Shown one piece after another: positions 1 through 9,232 of a stretch of 64,000 bases of DNA. The DNA comes from Odoribacter sp. GTDB taxonomy: Bacteria > Bacteroidota > Bacteroidia > Bacteroidales > Prolixibacteraceae. The stretch covers positions 21,757-85,756 of the forward strand of contig PNOH01000020.1 of the NCBI GenBank assembly GCA_013824715.1. The letters are read 5' to 3'. Below the pieces are notes generated by a model. The model had not been told where the DNA came from. It did no database searches and saw nothing but the letters and a program-made list of their open reading frames with translations. How positions within the stretch are numbered: the stretch's first letter is position 1; the number at the start of each line of letters is the position of its first letter. A program made the translations under genes and the position numbers.

Positions 1-288
1 TTATGTAAAAATGCGATCGATGCCATGAATAACAATGGTACAATTCAACTTTCAATTGTCGAGAAAAATGGCCAGATTTTCATTGATGTTTCGGATACCG
101 GAAAAGGAATATCCAAGGCATATTTTAAAACTGTTTTTCAACCTGGTTTTACAACTAAAAAAAGAGGTTGGGGACTGGGACTTTCCCTGGCCAAGCGAAT
201 CGTTGAAAATTATCATAAGGGGAAGATATTTTTAAAGCAATCTGAAATCAACAGGGGAACAACCTTCAGGATAATACTGAATAAGTAA
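1..288 (+). CDS. Sensor histidine kinase, C-terminal end (partial)
   Basis: The reading frame is open from base 1 and only the last 95 codons are present. They form the end of a GHKL ATPase (HATPase_c) domain: an N-box (LCKNAIDAM) at the window edge, a G1 box (DTGKGI) about residue 34, and a glycine-rich G2 lid (GWGLGLSL) about residue 56, closing with a short KI-F strand and the typical FRIILNK end. This is the ATP-binding half of a two-component sensor kinase. The sensor part, dimerisation helix and phospho-accepting histidine are outside the window, so the signal sensed cannot be told. It could also be an anti-sigma kinase, but the lid sequence is of histidine-kinase type. Confidence 0.85.
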   Translation, partial: LCKNAIDAMNNNGTIQLSIVEKNGQIFIDVSDTGKGISKAYFKTVFQPGFTTKKRGWGLGLSLAKRIVENYHKGKIFLKQSEINRGTTFRIILNK

Positions 289-413
289 CAACTTATTAAC
301 AATTCATTTCAGCATTAAGCTGCTGATTATAAATACATTATAAGTACATAAACGTTTTGAGGCGATTCGCTGTTAAAAAAATCAATATATTTTCCACGTT
401 TGTTTATTTTTTA

Positions 414-421
414 TACTTTTG
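414..421 (+). promoter_or_regulatory. Bacteroidota-type -7 promoter element (TACTTTTG)
   Basis: TACTTTTG matches the Bacteroidota housekeeping -7 consensus TAnnTTTG exactly and is followed by C. A TTTG at 399-402 is too close to be a normal -33 box. Transcription would begin near 428, a few bases before the ATG at 440, which argues that the in-frame TTG at 419 lies inside the promoter and is not the start codon. Confidence 0.55.
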
Positions 422-439
422 CAAAACTTTTTTCAGGCA

Positions 440-967
440 ATGAGCGTACTTTCATTCTATAACATTGCATTCAAAGGGCTTTCGCAAGGGAAGCATATTT
501 TTGATTACGAAGTTGAGGGCAAATTCTTTTCAGCGTTTGAGGGTGGAATTGTTGATGAAGGAAAAGTTAAGGTTCGGGTTACGCTTGAAAAACAGAGCTC
601 GCTGATGATCTTGTGGTTTGATGTGAAGGGAAGTGTTCATGTTCAATGCGATCGTTGCCTCGAAATGTATGATCAGCCAATTAAAGGCCTTGAACGAATT
701 TTCGTGAAATTTGGTGAAAAGGAATATACAGAAGGCGATGATGTAATCTGGGTCAGTGTAAACGATTATCAACTGAACGTAGCGCAATTGATCTATGAGT
801 TTATTTGTTTGGCAGTTCCGATTAAAAAAGTTCATCCTGATGATGAAAATGGAAACACAACATGCGACCCGGAAATGATAGACAAGTTGGCAAAATATGT
901 CGTTAAGGACGACGAGATAAAAAATCCGGTTTGGAATGATTTAAAGAAATTATTAGATAACGAATAA
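440..967 (+). CDS. yceD: DUF177/YceD family protein
   Basis: The protein belongs to the DUF177 (YceD) family, which in bacteria and plastids is linked to 23S rRNA accumulation or processing. It starts MSVLSFYNIAFKGLSQG, matching the family pattern of a short strand, then 'I-x-F-x-GL-x-x-G', and carries the characteristic CDRCL cysteine pair in the middle. A longer frame starts with TTG at 419, but that codon sits in a perfect -7 promoter box, so ATG 440 is chosen (175 residues). The gene ends 12 bases before rpmF, the classic yceD-rpmF pairing, so the two are probably co-transcribed. The role in ribosome assembly is inferred from family and neighbour. Confidence 0.85.
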   Translation: MSVLSFYNIAFKGLSQGKHIFDYEVEGKFFSAFEGGIVDEGKVKVRVTLEKQSSLMILWFDVKGSVHVQCDRCLEMYDQPIKGLERIFVKFGEKEYTEGDDVIWVSVNDYQLNVAQLIYEFICLAVPIKKVHPDDENGNTTCDPEMIDKLAKYVVKDDEIKNPVWNDLKKLLDNE

Positions 968-979
968 AGATAAGTTAAG

Positions 980-1165
980 ATGGCACATCCAAAACACAGG
1001 GTATCAAAAACCCGCAGAGACAAAAGAAGAACACATTATAAAGCAACGCCAGCTACATTGGCAGCCTGTTCAAATTGTGGCACAACTGTTAAATATCACA
1101 CTGTTTGTCCTGAATGTGGATATTACAGAGGTAAGTTGGCAATCGAAAAAGACGTTACAGTTTAA
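980..1165 (+). CDS. rpmF: 50S ribosomal protein L32
   Basis: A 61-residue basic protein beginning MAHPKHRVSKTRRDKRRTH, the diagnostic L32 N-terminus. It has a zinc ribbon made of C30-x2-C33 and C43-x2-C46, so it is the zinc-binding (C+) form. L32 sits in the 50S subunit near the exit-tunnel side. It follows yceD by 12 bases and is followed at once by a hairpin terminator, so yceD-rpmF looks like a two-gene transcript. plsX, often the next gene in other phyla, is absent; fabH follows after 254 bases. Confidence 0.97.
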   Translation: MAHPKHRVSKTRRDKRRTHYKATPATLAACSNCGTTVKYHTVCPECGYYRGKLAIEKDVTV

Positions 1166-1179
1166 TACTCCCGTATTGT

Positions 1180-1215
1180 GGTCAGAAGAGCAAAAGTTCT
1201 TCTGATCCTTATTTA
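1180..1215 (+). terminator. Hairpin terminator after rpmF
   Basis: A perfect 8-bp stem TCAGAAGA (1182-1189) / TCTTCTGA (1198-1205) with an 8-base loop lies 16 bases after the rpmF stop and is followed by a T-rich stretch. The T-run is broken, so termination may be partial. Confidence 0.6.
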
Positions 1216-1237
1216 TTCCTTCCCACTTTAATATTTG

Positions 1238-1256
1238 AACAATTTAATTAATTGTT
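1238..1256. repeat. Inverted repeat AACAATT-n5-AATTGTT upstream of fabH
   Basis: Perfect 7-bp arms, AACAATT (1238-1244) and AATTGTT (1250-1256), are separated by TAATT. The palindrome lies about 160 bases upstream of fabH in the 254-base spacer after rpmF. It could be an operator for a fatty-acid-synthesis regulator, but nothing in the window encodes one and AT-rich palindromes arise easily by chance. Confidence 0.3.
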
Positions 1257-1419
1257 TTAAAAGGAGTTAGGTAATATTTTGCCTGATTTTGCTTTGCTAA
1301 TCAGTTTTTTCATTCTAACTTGCAACGCAATTTATTTTCCTGATTTTGCAGTTATATTAACATTCCGAACTGTTTCCCGGAAGAACCGGTTTTGATAGAT
1401 TTGATTAAAAAATTTAATT

Positions 1420-2418
1420 ATGGATAAAATTCGTGCTGCAATTACTGGCATTGGAGCATTTCTACCAGAGTACCGCTTAACCAACGAAGAGTTAAGTACA
1501 CTGGTTGAAACATCTGATGAATGGATCATGCAGCGTATCGGCATTAAGGAACGCCGGATATTGAAAGAAGATGGATTGGCAACCTCCGATATGGGCGCTG
1601 CCGCAATTAAAGAATTACTCGAAAAAACCGGGACAAACCCTGAAGAAATAGAACTTTTAATTTGTGCAACAATAACTCCCGACAGCCCCCTTCCTGCAAC
1701 AGCCAATATTATCAGTTTCAAGGCCGGATTAATTAATTCCTGGAGTTTTGATCTGGTTGGGGCATGTTCAGGATTTGTATATGCATTAACAACCGGAGCA
1801 AAATTTATTGAGAGTGGCCAGTATAAAAAAGTTATCGTTTTAGGCGCCGACATGATGTCGTCAATAACTAACTACAAAGATCGGACTACCTGTCCGCTAT
1901 TTGGGGATGGGGCAGCCGCGGTTTTGCTTGAACCCACTACCGAGGATTTAGGAGTTATTGACCACATCAACCGTGTTGACGGAGGGGGAAGTCAATTTCT
2001 TCAGATTAAAAGCGGAGGATCGCTGCGGCCGGCCTCGTACGAAACCATTGACAATGATGAGCATTTTGTGTATCAGGAAGGTCAGACGGTGTTCAAAATG
2101 GCCGTATCGAATATGGCCGATATAGCGATTGAAGTGATGGAGAAAAATCAAATTTCGAAAGAAAACCTGGCATGGTTTGTTCCTCATCAGGCAAATATGA
2201 GGATTATTGATGCGGTTGGCCGCCGAATGGGGATTAACAAGGAGCAGGTGATGGTGAATATTCAAAAATATGGTAATACAACCGCCGCTACAATTCCACT
2301 CTGTTTATACGATTACGAAAACCAATTAAAGAAGGGCGACAACATTATTCTGGCTGCCTTTGGTGCGGGTTTTACCTGGGGCAGTATTTACCTAAAATGG
2401 GCCTACGATCCCAAATAG
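1420..2418 (+). CDS. fabH: 3-oxoacyl-[ACP] synthase III (KAS III)
   Basis: This enzyme starts type II fatty acid synthesis by condensing an acyl-CoA with malonyl-ACP in the cytoplasm. The 332-residue length is normal. The thiolase-fold catalytic triad is visible: C116 in VGACSG, H256 in VPHQAN and N286 in KYGNTTAA. The start ([18 protein letters not shown]) begins directly at the first beta strand. It is separated from rpmF by 254 bases and a terminator, so it probably has its own promoter, and a MaoC-type hydratase follows after 35 bases, suggesting a small lipid-linked unit. A ketoacyl synthase III from an aryl-polyene or polyketide route is possible, but the genomic setting favours the housekeeping FabH. 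Confidence 0.9.
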   Translation: MDKIRAAITGIGAFLPEYRLTNEELSTLVETSDEWIMQRIGIKERRILKEDGLATSDMGAAAIKELLEKTGTNPEEIELLICATITPDSPLPATANIISFKAGLINSWSFDLVGACSGFVYALTTGAKFIESGQYKKVIVLGADMMSSITNYKDRTTCPLFGDGAAAVLLEPTTEDLGVIDHINRVDGGGSQFLQIKSGGSLRPASYETIDNDEHFVYQEGQTVFKMAVSNMADIAIEVMEKNQISKENLAWFVPHQANMRIIDAVGRRMGINKEQVMVNIQKYGNTTAATIPLCLYDYENQLKKGDNIILAAFGAGFTWGSIYLKWAYDPK

Positions 2419-2453
2419 CGATTTTATTCATACAATTCTAATTCAATCTGGTC

Positions 2454-2921
2454 ATGGGAAAACTGATTGTCAGAAGTCACGAGGAGTTTGAAAAGCATGT
2501 TGGTCAGGAGCTTGGTATCTCGAGCTTTATGACTGTCACTCAGGAACAGATCAACAAGTTTGCCGATGCGACTTTCGATCATCAATGGATTCATGTTGAT
2601 GAAGAAAGGGCAAAAAGAGAGGGGGCATTTGGAAGTACAATCGCTCATGGTTATCTTACCCTTTCGCTTTTACCTTTCATGTGGGACGAGATTATTCAGG
2701 TTGAAAACATCAAAATGCTGGTCAATTATGGTATCGATAATTTCAGATTTAATCAACCGGTCAAAGTCAATAGCAGGATCAGGACACAGGTGGTATTGCG
2801 TTCGGTTACAAACCTAAGGGGGATTACTAAAATTCAGTTGGATATTTGTATGGAAATTGAAGGAAACCGGAAACCTGCTTTTGAAGGTACAATGACCTTT
2901 CTCTATCATTTTATAAAATAA
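2454..2921 (+). CDS. MaoC-like (R)-specific hydratase/dehydratase
   Basis: A 155-residue single hot-dog-fold protein of the MaoC/NodN type. The hydratase-2 motif is clear: D42-x4-H47 in ATFDHQWIHVD, followed by GAFGSTIAHGYLTLSLLP, which forms the central hot-dog helix and substrate tunnel. Family members hydrate or dehydrate (R)-3-hydroxyacyl-CoA or -ACP. It lies 35 bases after fabH on the same strand, fitting a lipid-linked role, but the exact substrate cannot be read from sequence. The stop is 47 bases before the bactofilin gene, which has its own -7 box. Confidence 0.85.
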   Translation: MGKLIVRSHEEFEKHVGQELGISSFMTVTQEQINKFADATFDHQWIHVDEERAKREGAFGSTIAHGYLTLSLLPFMWDEIIQVENIKMLVNYGIDNFRFNQPVKVNSRIRTQVVLRSVTNLRGITKIQLDICMEIEGNRKPAFEGTMTFLYHFIK

Positions 2922-2933
2922 TAATCAATTTGC

Positions 2934-2941
2934 TATATTTG
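2934..2941 (+). promoter_or_regulatory. -7 promoter element (TATATTTG) for the bactofilin-ATP synthase operon
   Basis: TATATTTG is a perfect TAnnTTTG box 26 bases upstream of the bactofilin ATG and just after the MaoC stop. No clear TTTG -33 box is present at the usual distance. It is the best candidate for the promoter of the long transcript from bactofilin through atpG. Confidence 0.5.
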
Positions 2942-2967
2942 GAGTTCGTTCAAAAAAACAAAAAGCT

Positions 2968-3336
2968 ATGGCAAAAGAAACGCACGAAATTAATCCGCAG
3001 GTTATTAACCTGATTGCAACCGGAACCCGGATTACAGGAGATATCCTTTCTGATGGCGATTTTCGCATTGATGGCGAATTAACTGGCAATATCGATACGA
3101 AAGGAAGATTGGTCATTGGTGCTTCAGGTAAAGTATTGGGAGATATTAAATGCAAAAGTTGCGAAATCGCCGGAAAGCAAAAAGGTAAAATCTTTATTAA
3201 TGAACAACTTTCGCTCAAAGCTTCGTCAACGGTTACAGGCGATATTGTAACCGGAAAATTATCGATTGAACCCGGGGCTTATTTTGCCGGAACCTGCACG
3301 ATGGGCGATGATTCTGCTGATAATGAATCCAATTAA
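2968..3336 (+). CDS. Bactofilin (polymer-forming cytoskeletal protein)
   Basis: A 122-residue bactofilin. The central part (about residues 12-105) shows the short glycine- and isoleucine-spaced strands of the right-handed beta helix (GDILSDGDFRIDGELTGNID, then repeated 'I-x-G-x-V-x-G-D-I' turns) with short polar termini. Bactofilins polymerise without nucleotide at the membrane and help position cell-wall or envelope machines. Its 3' end overlaps the next gene by 14 bases, so it is translationally tied to the ATP synthase cluster; bactofilin directly upstream of atp genes is also seen in other Bacteroidota (recalled, not checked). Confidence 0.9.
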   Translation: MAKETHEINPQVINLIATGTRITGDILSDGDFRIDGELTGNIDTKGRLVIGASGKVLGDIKCKSCEIAGKQKGKIFINEQLSLKASSTVTGDIVTGKLSIEPGAYFAGTCTMGDDSADNESN

Positions 3337-3541
3337 TAATCAGAAACCGAAGAAACAATTTGACAATTTTATCCGCTATTCCAGTTTAGCCTTTGAAATG
3401 ATGGCCATTATGGGAATCGGCGTTTGGTTGGGCATAAAACTCGACCAATGGCTAAATATGAGTTTTCCTGCCTTTACTCTGGGCCTGATGATCTTGTCGG
3501 TTATTGGGGCAATTTATCATGTAATACGGAAATTTTTGTAA
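3323..3541 (+). CDS. AtpZ/AtpI-family small membrane protein
   Basis: A 72-residue protein with two predicted membrane helices (about residues 19-40 and 47-70) separated by a short loop with LDQW, the layout of the AtpZ/AtpI-like family. AtpZ/AtpI proteins accompany F0F1 genes and have been linked to c-ring assembly or divalent-cation supply. The frame is open from a TTG at 3266, but that would lie deep inside bactofilin; ATG 3323 gives a normal family length and a 14-base overlap with bactofilin. Confidence 0.8.
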   Translation: MNPINNQKPKKQFDNFIRYSSLAFEMMAIMGIGVWLGIKLDQWLNMSFPAFTLGLMILSVIGAIYHVIRKFL

Positions 3542-3547
3542 TAATCA

Positions 3548-3952
3548 GTGAAACAAACCAAATCGGTTGATCAGTCTATGAAACAATTTTTAATAAAGTC
3601 TTCGGTTCTGACGATCATTATTTTCTTAATAGGTATAGCTCTATATGCCACAGTTCTGAAATTGTACTTTTTTTCAGCTTTGCCTTTTGTGGCGCTCTTT
3701 TTTTATATAACGACTAACCTTGTTCATTTATATTTGTTAAAGGTTGCCGGCAAAACGAGTTCAAAATTTATATCGCAATACATGGCTGTAAACTTTATTA
3801 AGATGTTCTTTTATTTGGCTGTCGCCATTGTTTTTGTAATTTTAAACAGAGAAAATGCCAAGGTTTTTATTGCTAATTTTTTACTTATTTACCTCATATA
3901 CACCGTATTTGAAGTGAATGAATTTTTGAAAAACATTAAACAAATGAGATAG
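3548..3952 (+). CDS. AtpI-like membrane protein of the ATP synthase operon
   Basis: A 134-residue protein with four predicted membrane helices, lying between the AtpZ-like gene and atpB, the place of AtpI (subunit i). In other bacteria AtpI assists c-ring assembly. The GTG at 3548 is six bases after the previous stop; an ATG at 3578 (MKQFLIKSSVL) is equally possible and would remove ten polar residues. Assignment rests on position and topology more than on residue signatures. Confidence 0.65.
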   Translation: MKQTKSVDQSMKQFLIKSSVLTIIIFLIGIALYATVLKLYFFSALPFVALFFYITTNLVHLYLLKVAGKTSSKFISQYMAVNFIKMFFYLAVAIVFVILNRENAKVFIANFLLIYLIYTVFEVNEFLKNIKQMR

Positions 3953-4033
3953 GCCTCATCCTTTATGATTGAAGTCTGTTTTAATCATTTAAAAAAATTA
4001 ATTTTGTGCGGCCAGAATTCAAAGTGTGATAAA

Positions 4034-5122
4034 ATGACACGACTGATACGATCCTTTTTAATAATTCTTTTAACCGCCTTTTTAAGTACCGGAATTAACC
4101 GGGCCAACGAACCTGTAATACCGGTTAAAGAAGGCGAACATGCCGAAAAGTTTGATGCCGGGAAATTCGTAATTGAGCACGTTTCAGATTCATACGAATG
4201 GCATATCGCCACTTTTGGCGAAACTCACATCAGTATTCCGCTGCCCATTATCCTCTACAGTTCAAATCAGGGATGGAACTTTTTCATGTCATCCAAATTT
4301 CATCATGGACACGAAACCTACAAAAATTTCAGAATTGAACATGAAGGCAAAAACGAAGGCAAAATTGTTGAATTGAACCTGGAAGGGAATGTTGTTGGAT
4401 TACCAATCGATTTATCAATTACCAAAACAGTTGCCGGGATTTTCGTTAGCGTGATTGTCTTACTACTTATTTTCCTGAATATAGCAAAATCGGCAAAACG
4501 ACGTGTAAACCAGGCCCCCGCCGGAATGCAAAACTTTTTTGAACCAATCATCCTGTTTGTTCGCGACGATATTGCCAGGCCTGCCATAGGCGAGAAAAAA
4601 TTTGAAAAATTTATGCCCTTTCTGTTAACCGTCTTTTTCTTTATCCTGATTAATAATTTACTAGGATTGGTTCCAATTTTTCCTTTTGGTGCCAATGTGA
4701 CCGGCAATATTGCGGTTACCCTTGTACTGGCGGTTTTTACCTTTTTCATAACAACCTTCAGCACCAACAAACATTACTGGAAGGAAATTTATAATCCGGA
4801 CGTGCCGTGGTGGTTAAAATTTCCGGTACCGCTGATGCCTATCGTTGAACTGACGGGAGTCCTCACCAAACCATTTGTATTAATGATCCGTTTATTTGCC
4901 AACATGCTTGCTGGTCACCTGATTGTTACTGTATTTGTAAGTTTAATATTTATTTTCGCCCGATTATTTGGTGTTGAGGGAGGATTTGGCATTTCGGTTG
5001 TTTCGGTTTTGTTTTCAGTATTTATGCTTTTACTCGACATACTGGTTTCATTCGTTCAGGCTTATGTTTTTACATTTTTATCGGCCATGTATTTCGGTAT
5101 GGCATCACCCGATCATCATTAG
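4034..5122 (+). CDS. atpB: ATP synthase F0 subunit a
   Basis: The proton channel subunit of F0. The conserved arginine of the rotor-stator interface is R286 in MIRLFANMLAGH, and the preceding VELTGVLTKPF and final FVQAYVFTFLSAMY are typical. The protein begins MTRLIRSFLIILLTAFLSTG, a cleavable-signal-like sequence followed by an extra periplasmic region before the first channel helix, as is usual for Bacteroidota subunit a. The frame is open from ATG 3965, but that would place polar residues before the signal, so 4034 (362 residues) is preferred. Confidence 0.93.
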   Translation: MTRLIRSFLIILLTAFLSTGINRANEPVIPVKEGEHAEKFDAGKFVIEHVSDSYEWHIATFGETHISIPLPIILYSSNQGWNFFMSSKFHHGHETYKNFRIEHEGKNEGKIVELNLEGNVVGLPIDLSITKTVAGIFVSVIVLLLIFLNIAKSAKRRVNQAPAGMQNFFEPIILFVRDDIARPAIGEKKFEKFMPFLLTVFFFILINNLLGLVPIFPFGANVTGNIAVTLVLAVFTFFITTFSTNKHYWKEIYNPDVPWWLKFPVPLMPIVELTGVLTKPFVLMIRLFANMLAGHLIVTVFVSLIFIFARLFGVEGGFGISVVSVLFSVFMLLLDILVSFVQAYVFTFLSAMYFGMASPDHH

Positions 5123-5138
5123 TTTCAATATATCTTAA

Positions 5139-5408
<270 letters not shown>

Positions 5409-5481
5409 GAAATTTTTGTTTTGTGGCCTCTCCCGGGATTGCCGGGAGTAAGGGCTGCTTTTAACCAACAAACTCACAACT

Positions 5482-5976
5482 ATGGGATTTGTAACACCGG
5501 ATTACGGTACAATATTTTGGATGCTCATTATTTTCGGGATTGTTCTGTTCATCCTGAAAAAGTTTGCCTGGGTACCCATTTTGAAAGCATTGAAAGATCG
5601 TGAAAAGTCAATTTCAGATGCCCTGAATACTGCCGAAAAAGCCCGAAAGGAAGTTGCCGGATTAAAAGCCAGTAACGATCAGATTATTGCTGAAGCCCGT
5701 AGGGAAAAAGATATTATTCTGAAGGAAGCCCGCGACATCAAAGATAAAATTGTTGCCGGGGCCAAGATCCAGGCCAATGCGGAAACCCTGAAAAGCATTG
5801 AGAATGCAAAACAACAGATCATTGCAGAAAAATCTGCTGCCATTAATGAAATTAAGCAGCAAGTTGCCGAACTGTCGGTTATGATTGCTGAAATAATTAT
5901 CAGGAAACAGTTGGAAAATCCCGAAGATCAGGAAAGACTGGTTGAAGATCTGTTAAAAGACCTGAAGTTGAAATAA
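5482..5976 (+). CDS. atpF: ATP synthase F0 subunit b
   Basis: A 164-residue peripheral-stalk subunit: one N-terminal membrane helix (about residues 9-28, FWMLIIFGIVLFIL) followed by a long charged coiled coil rich in A, K, E and Q, which dimerises and holds F1 against rotation. ATG 5482 lies 73 bases after atpE, and the stop is four bases before atpH. Confidence 0.96.
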   Translation: MGFVTPDYGTIFWMLIIFGIVLFILKKFAWVPILKALKDREKSISDALNTAEKARKEVAGLKASNDQIIAEARREKDIILKEARDIKDKIVAGAKIQANAETLKSIENAKQQIIAEKSAAINEIKQQVAELSVMIAEIIIRKQLENPEDQERLVEDLLKDLKLK

Positions 5977-5980
5977 TTGT

Positions 5981-6529
5981 ATGGATCAAAGTAAAATAAA
6001 CGTTCGGTACGCCAAGGCATTTTTTATGTTGGCCAAAGAAAAGGGCCTGACCACAGAACTCCGCATTGATGCCGGATTAATAGCTAATGTTTGTTCCGGT
6101 AGCGTTGATTTTAATTTAATGCTCGAAAGCCCAATCGTAAAAACTTCTCAAAAGGTTAAGGCAATCAAAAGTATTTTTGCCGGTCGGGTAAATAATTTAT
6201 CCCTCGATTTTCTGGTACTTATTGCCGAAAACAACCGCGAAAAATACATCCCCGGAATTTTCAGGAACCTGGAAGATTTATACCGTAAGGAGGAAGGTAT
6301 AAAAACGGCAGTTATTACCAGCTCCCAACCATTGGATGAATCGGTTATCCTTCAGGTAAAGCGGATACTTGAAGTTGAATTCAATGCAAAAATTGAACTG
6401 AGCCAAAAAGTTAAACCCGAATTAATTGGTGGTTTTGTGCTTCGGGTCGAGGACAAACAATACGATGCCAGTGTATCGGCACAATTGAAAAAAATAAAAG
6501 AGAAATTGCTTCAAACAGAATTGAAATAG
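5981..6529 (+). CDS. atpH: ATP synthase F1 subunit delta
   Basis: A 182-residue OSCP/delta subunit that links the b stalk to the top of the alpha-beta hexamer. The N-terminal helical bundle (residues 1-105) starts KINVRYAKAFFMLAKEKG, and the C-terminal part has the family signature LIGGFVLRVEDKQYDASV near residues 147-164. It begins four bases after atpF. Confidence 0.95.
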   Translation: MDQSKINVRYAKAFFMLAKEKGLTTELRIDAGLIANVCSGSVDFNLMLESPIVKTSQKVKAIKSIFAGRVNNLSLDFLVLIAENNREKYIPGIFRNLEDLYRKEEGIKTAVITSSQPLDESVILQVKRILEVEFNAKIELSQKVKPELIGGFVLRVEDKQYDASVSAQLKKIKEKLLQTELK

Positions 6530-6555
6530 AATAACGAAAGAAAAAACAGAATAAG

Positions 6556-8136
6556 ATGGCAAATATAAAACCTGCAGAAGTTTCAATGATACTCAGGCAA
6601 CAACTTGAAGGCTTTAAAAGTCAGGCTGAATTGGAAGAAGTAGGAATTGTGCTTCAGGTTGGAGATGGAATTGCCCGTATTTACGGCCTTTCGAATGTTG
6701 AATCGAACGAGATGATCGAATTTGACTCCGGCGTAAAAGGGATTGTGTTAAACCTGGAAGAAGATAATGTTGGCGCTGTAATTCTGGGTCTTACCAAAGA
6801 AATTAAAGAAGGCGATACCGTTAAACGGTTGCGCCGGACAGCTTCAATTGAGGTTGGAGAAGGACTTCTCGGACGGGTTATCAATACCCTGGGCGAAGCT
6901 ATTGACGGGAAAGGGGCGATTTCAGGCGAAAAATTTGTGATGCCTTTGGAACGGAAAGCTCCGGGAGTAATTTTCAGGCAGCCTGTTTTTCAACCTTTGC
7001 AAACCGGATTAAAAGCAATTGATGCCATGATACCGATTGGGCGCGGTCAACGCGAATTGATTATTGGCGACCGACAGACCGGAAAAACGGCTGTCGCCAT
7101 TGATACCATTATCAATCAACGCGAAAATTTTGAAAAAGGAGAACCTGTTTACTGTATATATGTTGCCATTGGACAAAAAGGTTCGACTGTGGCAAATCTC
7201 GCACATACTCTTGAAAGGCATGGTGCAATGGCTTATACTGTGATCGTTATGGCTACGGCTTCCGATCCGGCTGCACTTCAGTTTTATGCGCCTTATGCAG
7301 GCGCCGCCATTGGCGAATTTTTCCGCGATACGGGACGCGATGCCCTGATTATTTATGATGATCTTTCGAAACAGGCTGTTTCGTACCGCGAGGTTTCCCT
7401 GTTGCTGCGTCGCCCTCCAGGCCGCGAAGCTTATCCGGGCGACGTGTTTTACCTGCACTCCCGCTTGCTCGAACGTGCTGCAAAGATTATTGCATCCGAT
7501 GAAATGGCCGCTAAAATGAACGATTTGCCCGAATGCCTGAAAGACAAGGTGAAAGGTGGAGGCTCGTTAACAGCCCTGCCAATTATTGAAACGCAGGCTG
7601 GCGACGTTTCGGCATACATTCCAACCAACGTAATTTCAATTACCGATGGGCAGATTTTTCTCGAATCCAACCTGTTCAACTCAGGGGTTCGTCCTGCAAT
7701 TAACGTTGGTATTTCGGTTTCGCGTGTCGGTGGAAATGCACAGATCAAATCAATGAAGAAGATTGCCGGAACCCTGAAACTTGATCAGGCCCAGTTCCGT
7801 GAACTGGAGGCCTTCTCAAAATTCGGTTCAGACCTGGATGCTGCAACCATGCGCGTTTTGGATAAAGGACGAAAAAATGTGGAGATATTGAAGCAGCCAC
7901 AATACGCACCATTTAAAATTGAACATCAGGTAGCCATTATCTATTGTGGTGTAAAAGAGCTTTTGCGCGATATTCCGGTTGAAAAAGTGAAGGCGTTTGA
8001 ACACGATTTTCTGGAACTGATGGAAATGCAATATCGCAACGTTCTTGATCAGTTGAAAGCAGGAAAATGGTCTGACAATGAAACTCAGGCGATTGAAAAA
8101 GCAGCTGCTGAGGTTGCTGAAAGATATTCGGTATAG
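6556..8136 (+). CDS. atpA: ATP synthase F1 subunit alpha
   Basis: The non-catalytic nucleotide-binding subunit of F1 (526 residues, normal length). The P-loop is G171-DRQTGKT, and the alpha-subunit signature [14 protein letters not shown] is near residue 376. The N-terminal beta-barrel crown is residues 25-95. The start [20 protein letters not shown] is the usual N-terminal helix. It follows atpH by 26 bases and leads to atpG after 46 bases. Confidence 0.98.
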   Translation: MANIKPAEVSMILRQQLEGFKSQAELEEVGIVLQVGDGIARIYGLSNVESNEMIEFDSGVKGIVLNLEEDNVGAVILGLTKEIKEGDTVKRLRRTASIEVGEGLLGRVINTLGEAIDGKGAISGEKFVMPLERKAPGVIFRQPVFQPLQTGLKAIDAMIPIGRGQRELIIGDRQTGKTAVAIDTIINQRENFEKGEPVYCIYVAIGQKGSTVANLAHTLERHGAMAYTVIVMATASDPAALQFYAPYAGAAIGEFFRDTGRDALIIYDDLSKQAVSYREVSLLLRRPPGREAYPGDVFYLHSRLLERAAKIIASDEMAAKMNDLPECLKDKVKGGGSLTALPIIETQAGDVSAYIPTNVISITDGQIFLESNLFNSGVRPAINVGISVSRVGGNAQIKSMKKIAGTLKLDQAQFRELEAFSKFGSDLDAATMRVLDKGRKNVEILKQPQYAPFKIEHQVAIIYCGVKELLRDIPVEKVKAFEHDFLELMEMQYRNVLDQLKAGKWSDNETQAIEKAAAEVAERYSV

Positions 8137-8182
8137 TTGTAATTGTGCCTGAAGAAATAGAAAACTCATTCATTGACATGAA

Positions 8183-9064
8183 ATGGCCAACTTAAAAGAA
8201 ATACGGACCCGGATAACTTCGGTTAAAACTACCAGACAGGTAACCAGTGCCATGAAAATGGTGTCGGCGGCCAAGCTAAAAAAGGCTCAGGATGCTATTT
8301 TGCAGATTCGTCCCTATGCCGGAAAACTTTCGGAATTGCTTTCTTCTTTAAGCTCGACGCTCGAGAATGATGAAGGTTCGGTTTATACCGTCCAGCGAAA
8401 ACCCGAAAAAGTATTGATTGTGCTGATTAGTTCAAATCGGGGTTTATGTGGCGGGTTTAATTCCTACATCTCAAAGAAAGCCATGTTTCTGGCTAAAACC
8501 ACATATAAAAAACAACTGGATTCAGGTCGTGTCCATTTTTTAGTCATTGGCAAGCAGGGGGGCAAAGTTCTTAGGTCTTATCAGTTTCAATCGGTTGGCG
8601 ATAAAAACCAGTTGTTTGATAACCTGACTTTCGATCAGGTTTCTGAAGTGGCCAAATCAATCATGGCCGATTTTGCTGATGGCAAATACGACCGTGTTGA
8701 ACTGGTTTATAATAAGTTTATCAATGCAGCTTCGCAGGAACTCGTGAGCGAACAATTTTTGCCTGTTTTACCGGCAGTTGCGGATAAGGATAAACGAATG
8801 AACAGGAATTACATTTTCGAGCCTTCTATGGAATACATTGTTGAAGAACTTATTCCACGTTCACTGAAGATTCAATTATACAAAGCCTTGCTCGATTCAC
8901 ATGCTGCTGAACATGGCGCCCGTATGACTGCCATGCACAAGGCCACCGACAATGCCTCAGAATTAATCAACGAACTGACACTTACCTTTAACAAAGCCCG
9001 TCAGGCTGCTATTACCAATGCTATTCTGGAGGTAACCAACGGAGCTGAAGCTCTGAACGGTTAA
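8183..9064 (+). CDS. atpG: ATP synthase F1 subunit gamma
   Basis: The central-shaft subunit (293 residues). It has the usual N-terminal helix (MANLKEIRTRITSVKTTRQVTSAMKMV, shown here only as its two ends MANLKEIR and TSAMKMV), the Rossmann-like middle domain (SSNRGLCGGFN), and the C-terminal helix (NKARQAAITNAILEVTNGAEAL). It is the last atp gene here: a terminator follows and neither atpD (beta) nor atpC (epsilon) is present, so the catalytic subunit must be encoded elsewhere. Confidence 0.97.
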   Translation: MANLKEIRTRITSVKTTRQVTSAMKMVSAAKLKKAQDAILQIRPYAGKLSELLSSLSSTLENDEGSVYTVQRKPEKVLIVLISSNRGLCGGFNSYISKKAMFLAKTTYKKQLDSGRVHFLVIGKQGGKVLRSYQFQSVGDKNQLFDNLTFDQVSEVAKSIMADFADGKYDRVELVYNKFINAASQELVSEQFLPVLPAVADKDKRMNRNYIFEPSMEYIVEELIPRSLKIQLYKALLDSHAAEHGARMTAMHKATDNASELINELTLTFNKARQAAITNAILEVTNGAEALNG

Positions 9065-9091
9065 AATATATTTTATCGAATGCGACGTAAG

Positions 9092-9121
9092 CCCGGGCAA
9101 CATAAATGTCCGGGTTTTGTT
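9092..9121 (+). terminator. Terminator of the ATP synthase operon
   Basis: CCCGG (9092-9096) pairs with CCGGG (9110-9114), with CA/TG extending the stem inside, and is followed by TTTTGTTT. It lies about 30 bases after the atpG stop. Confidence 0.65.
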
Positions 9122-9232
9122 TATATAATCGGGTTGACAACTAAATTGGAAATAAACTTCTGCATAAGATTTGATTATTCTGAAAATTTATACGAACTTG
9201 CATAAAATCCCTAATCTTTAATGACTTCAAAT

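Noticed and set aside
3965..4033. N-terminal extension of atpB from ATG 3965
   Set aside because: It would place a polar, cysteine-containing segment before a normal signal-like sequence; ATG 4034 fits better.
7009..7458. Long minus-strand reading frame inside atpA
   Set aside because: It is a shadow of the atpA coding strand with no recognisable protein features.
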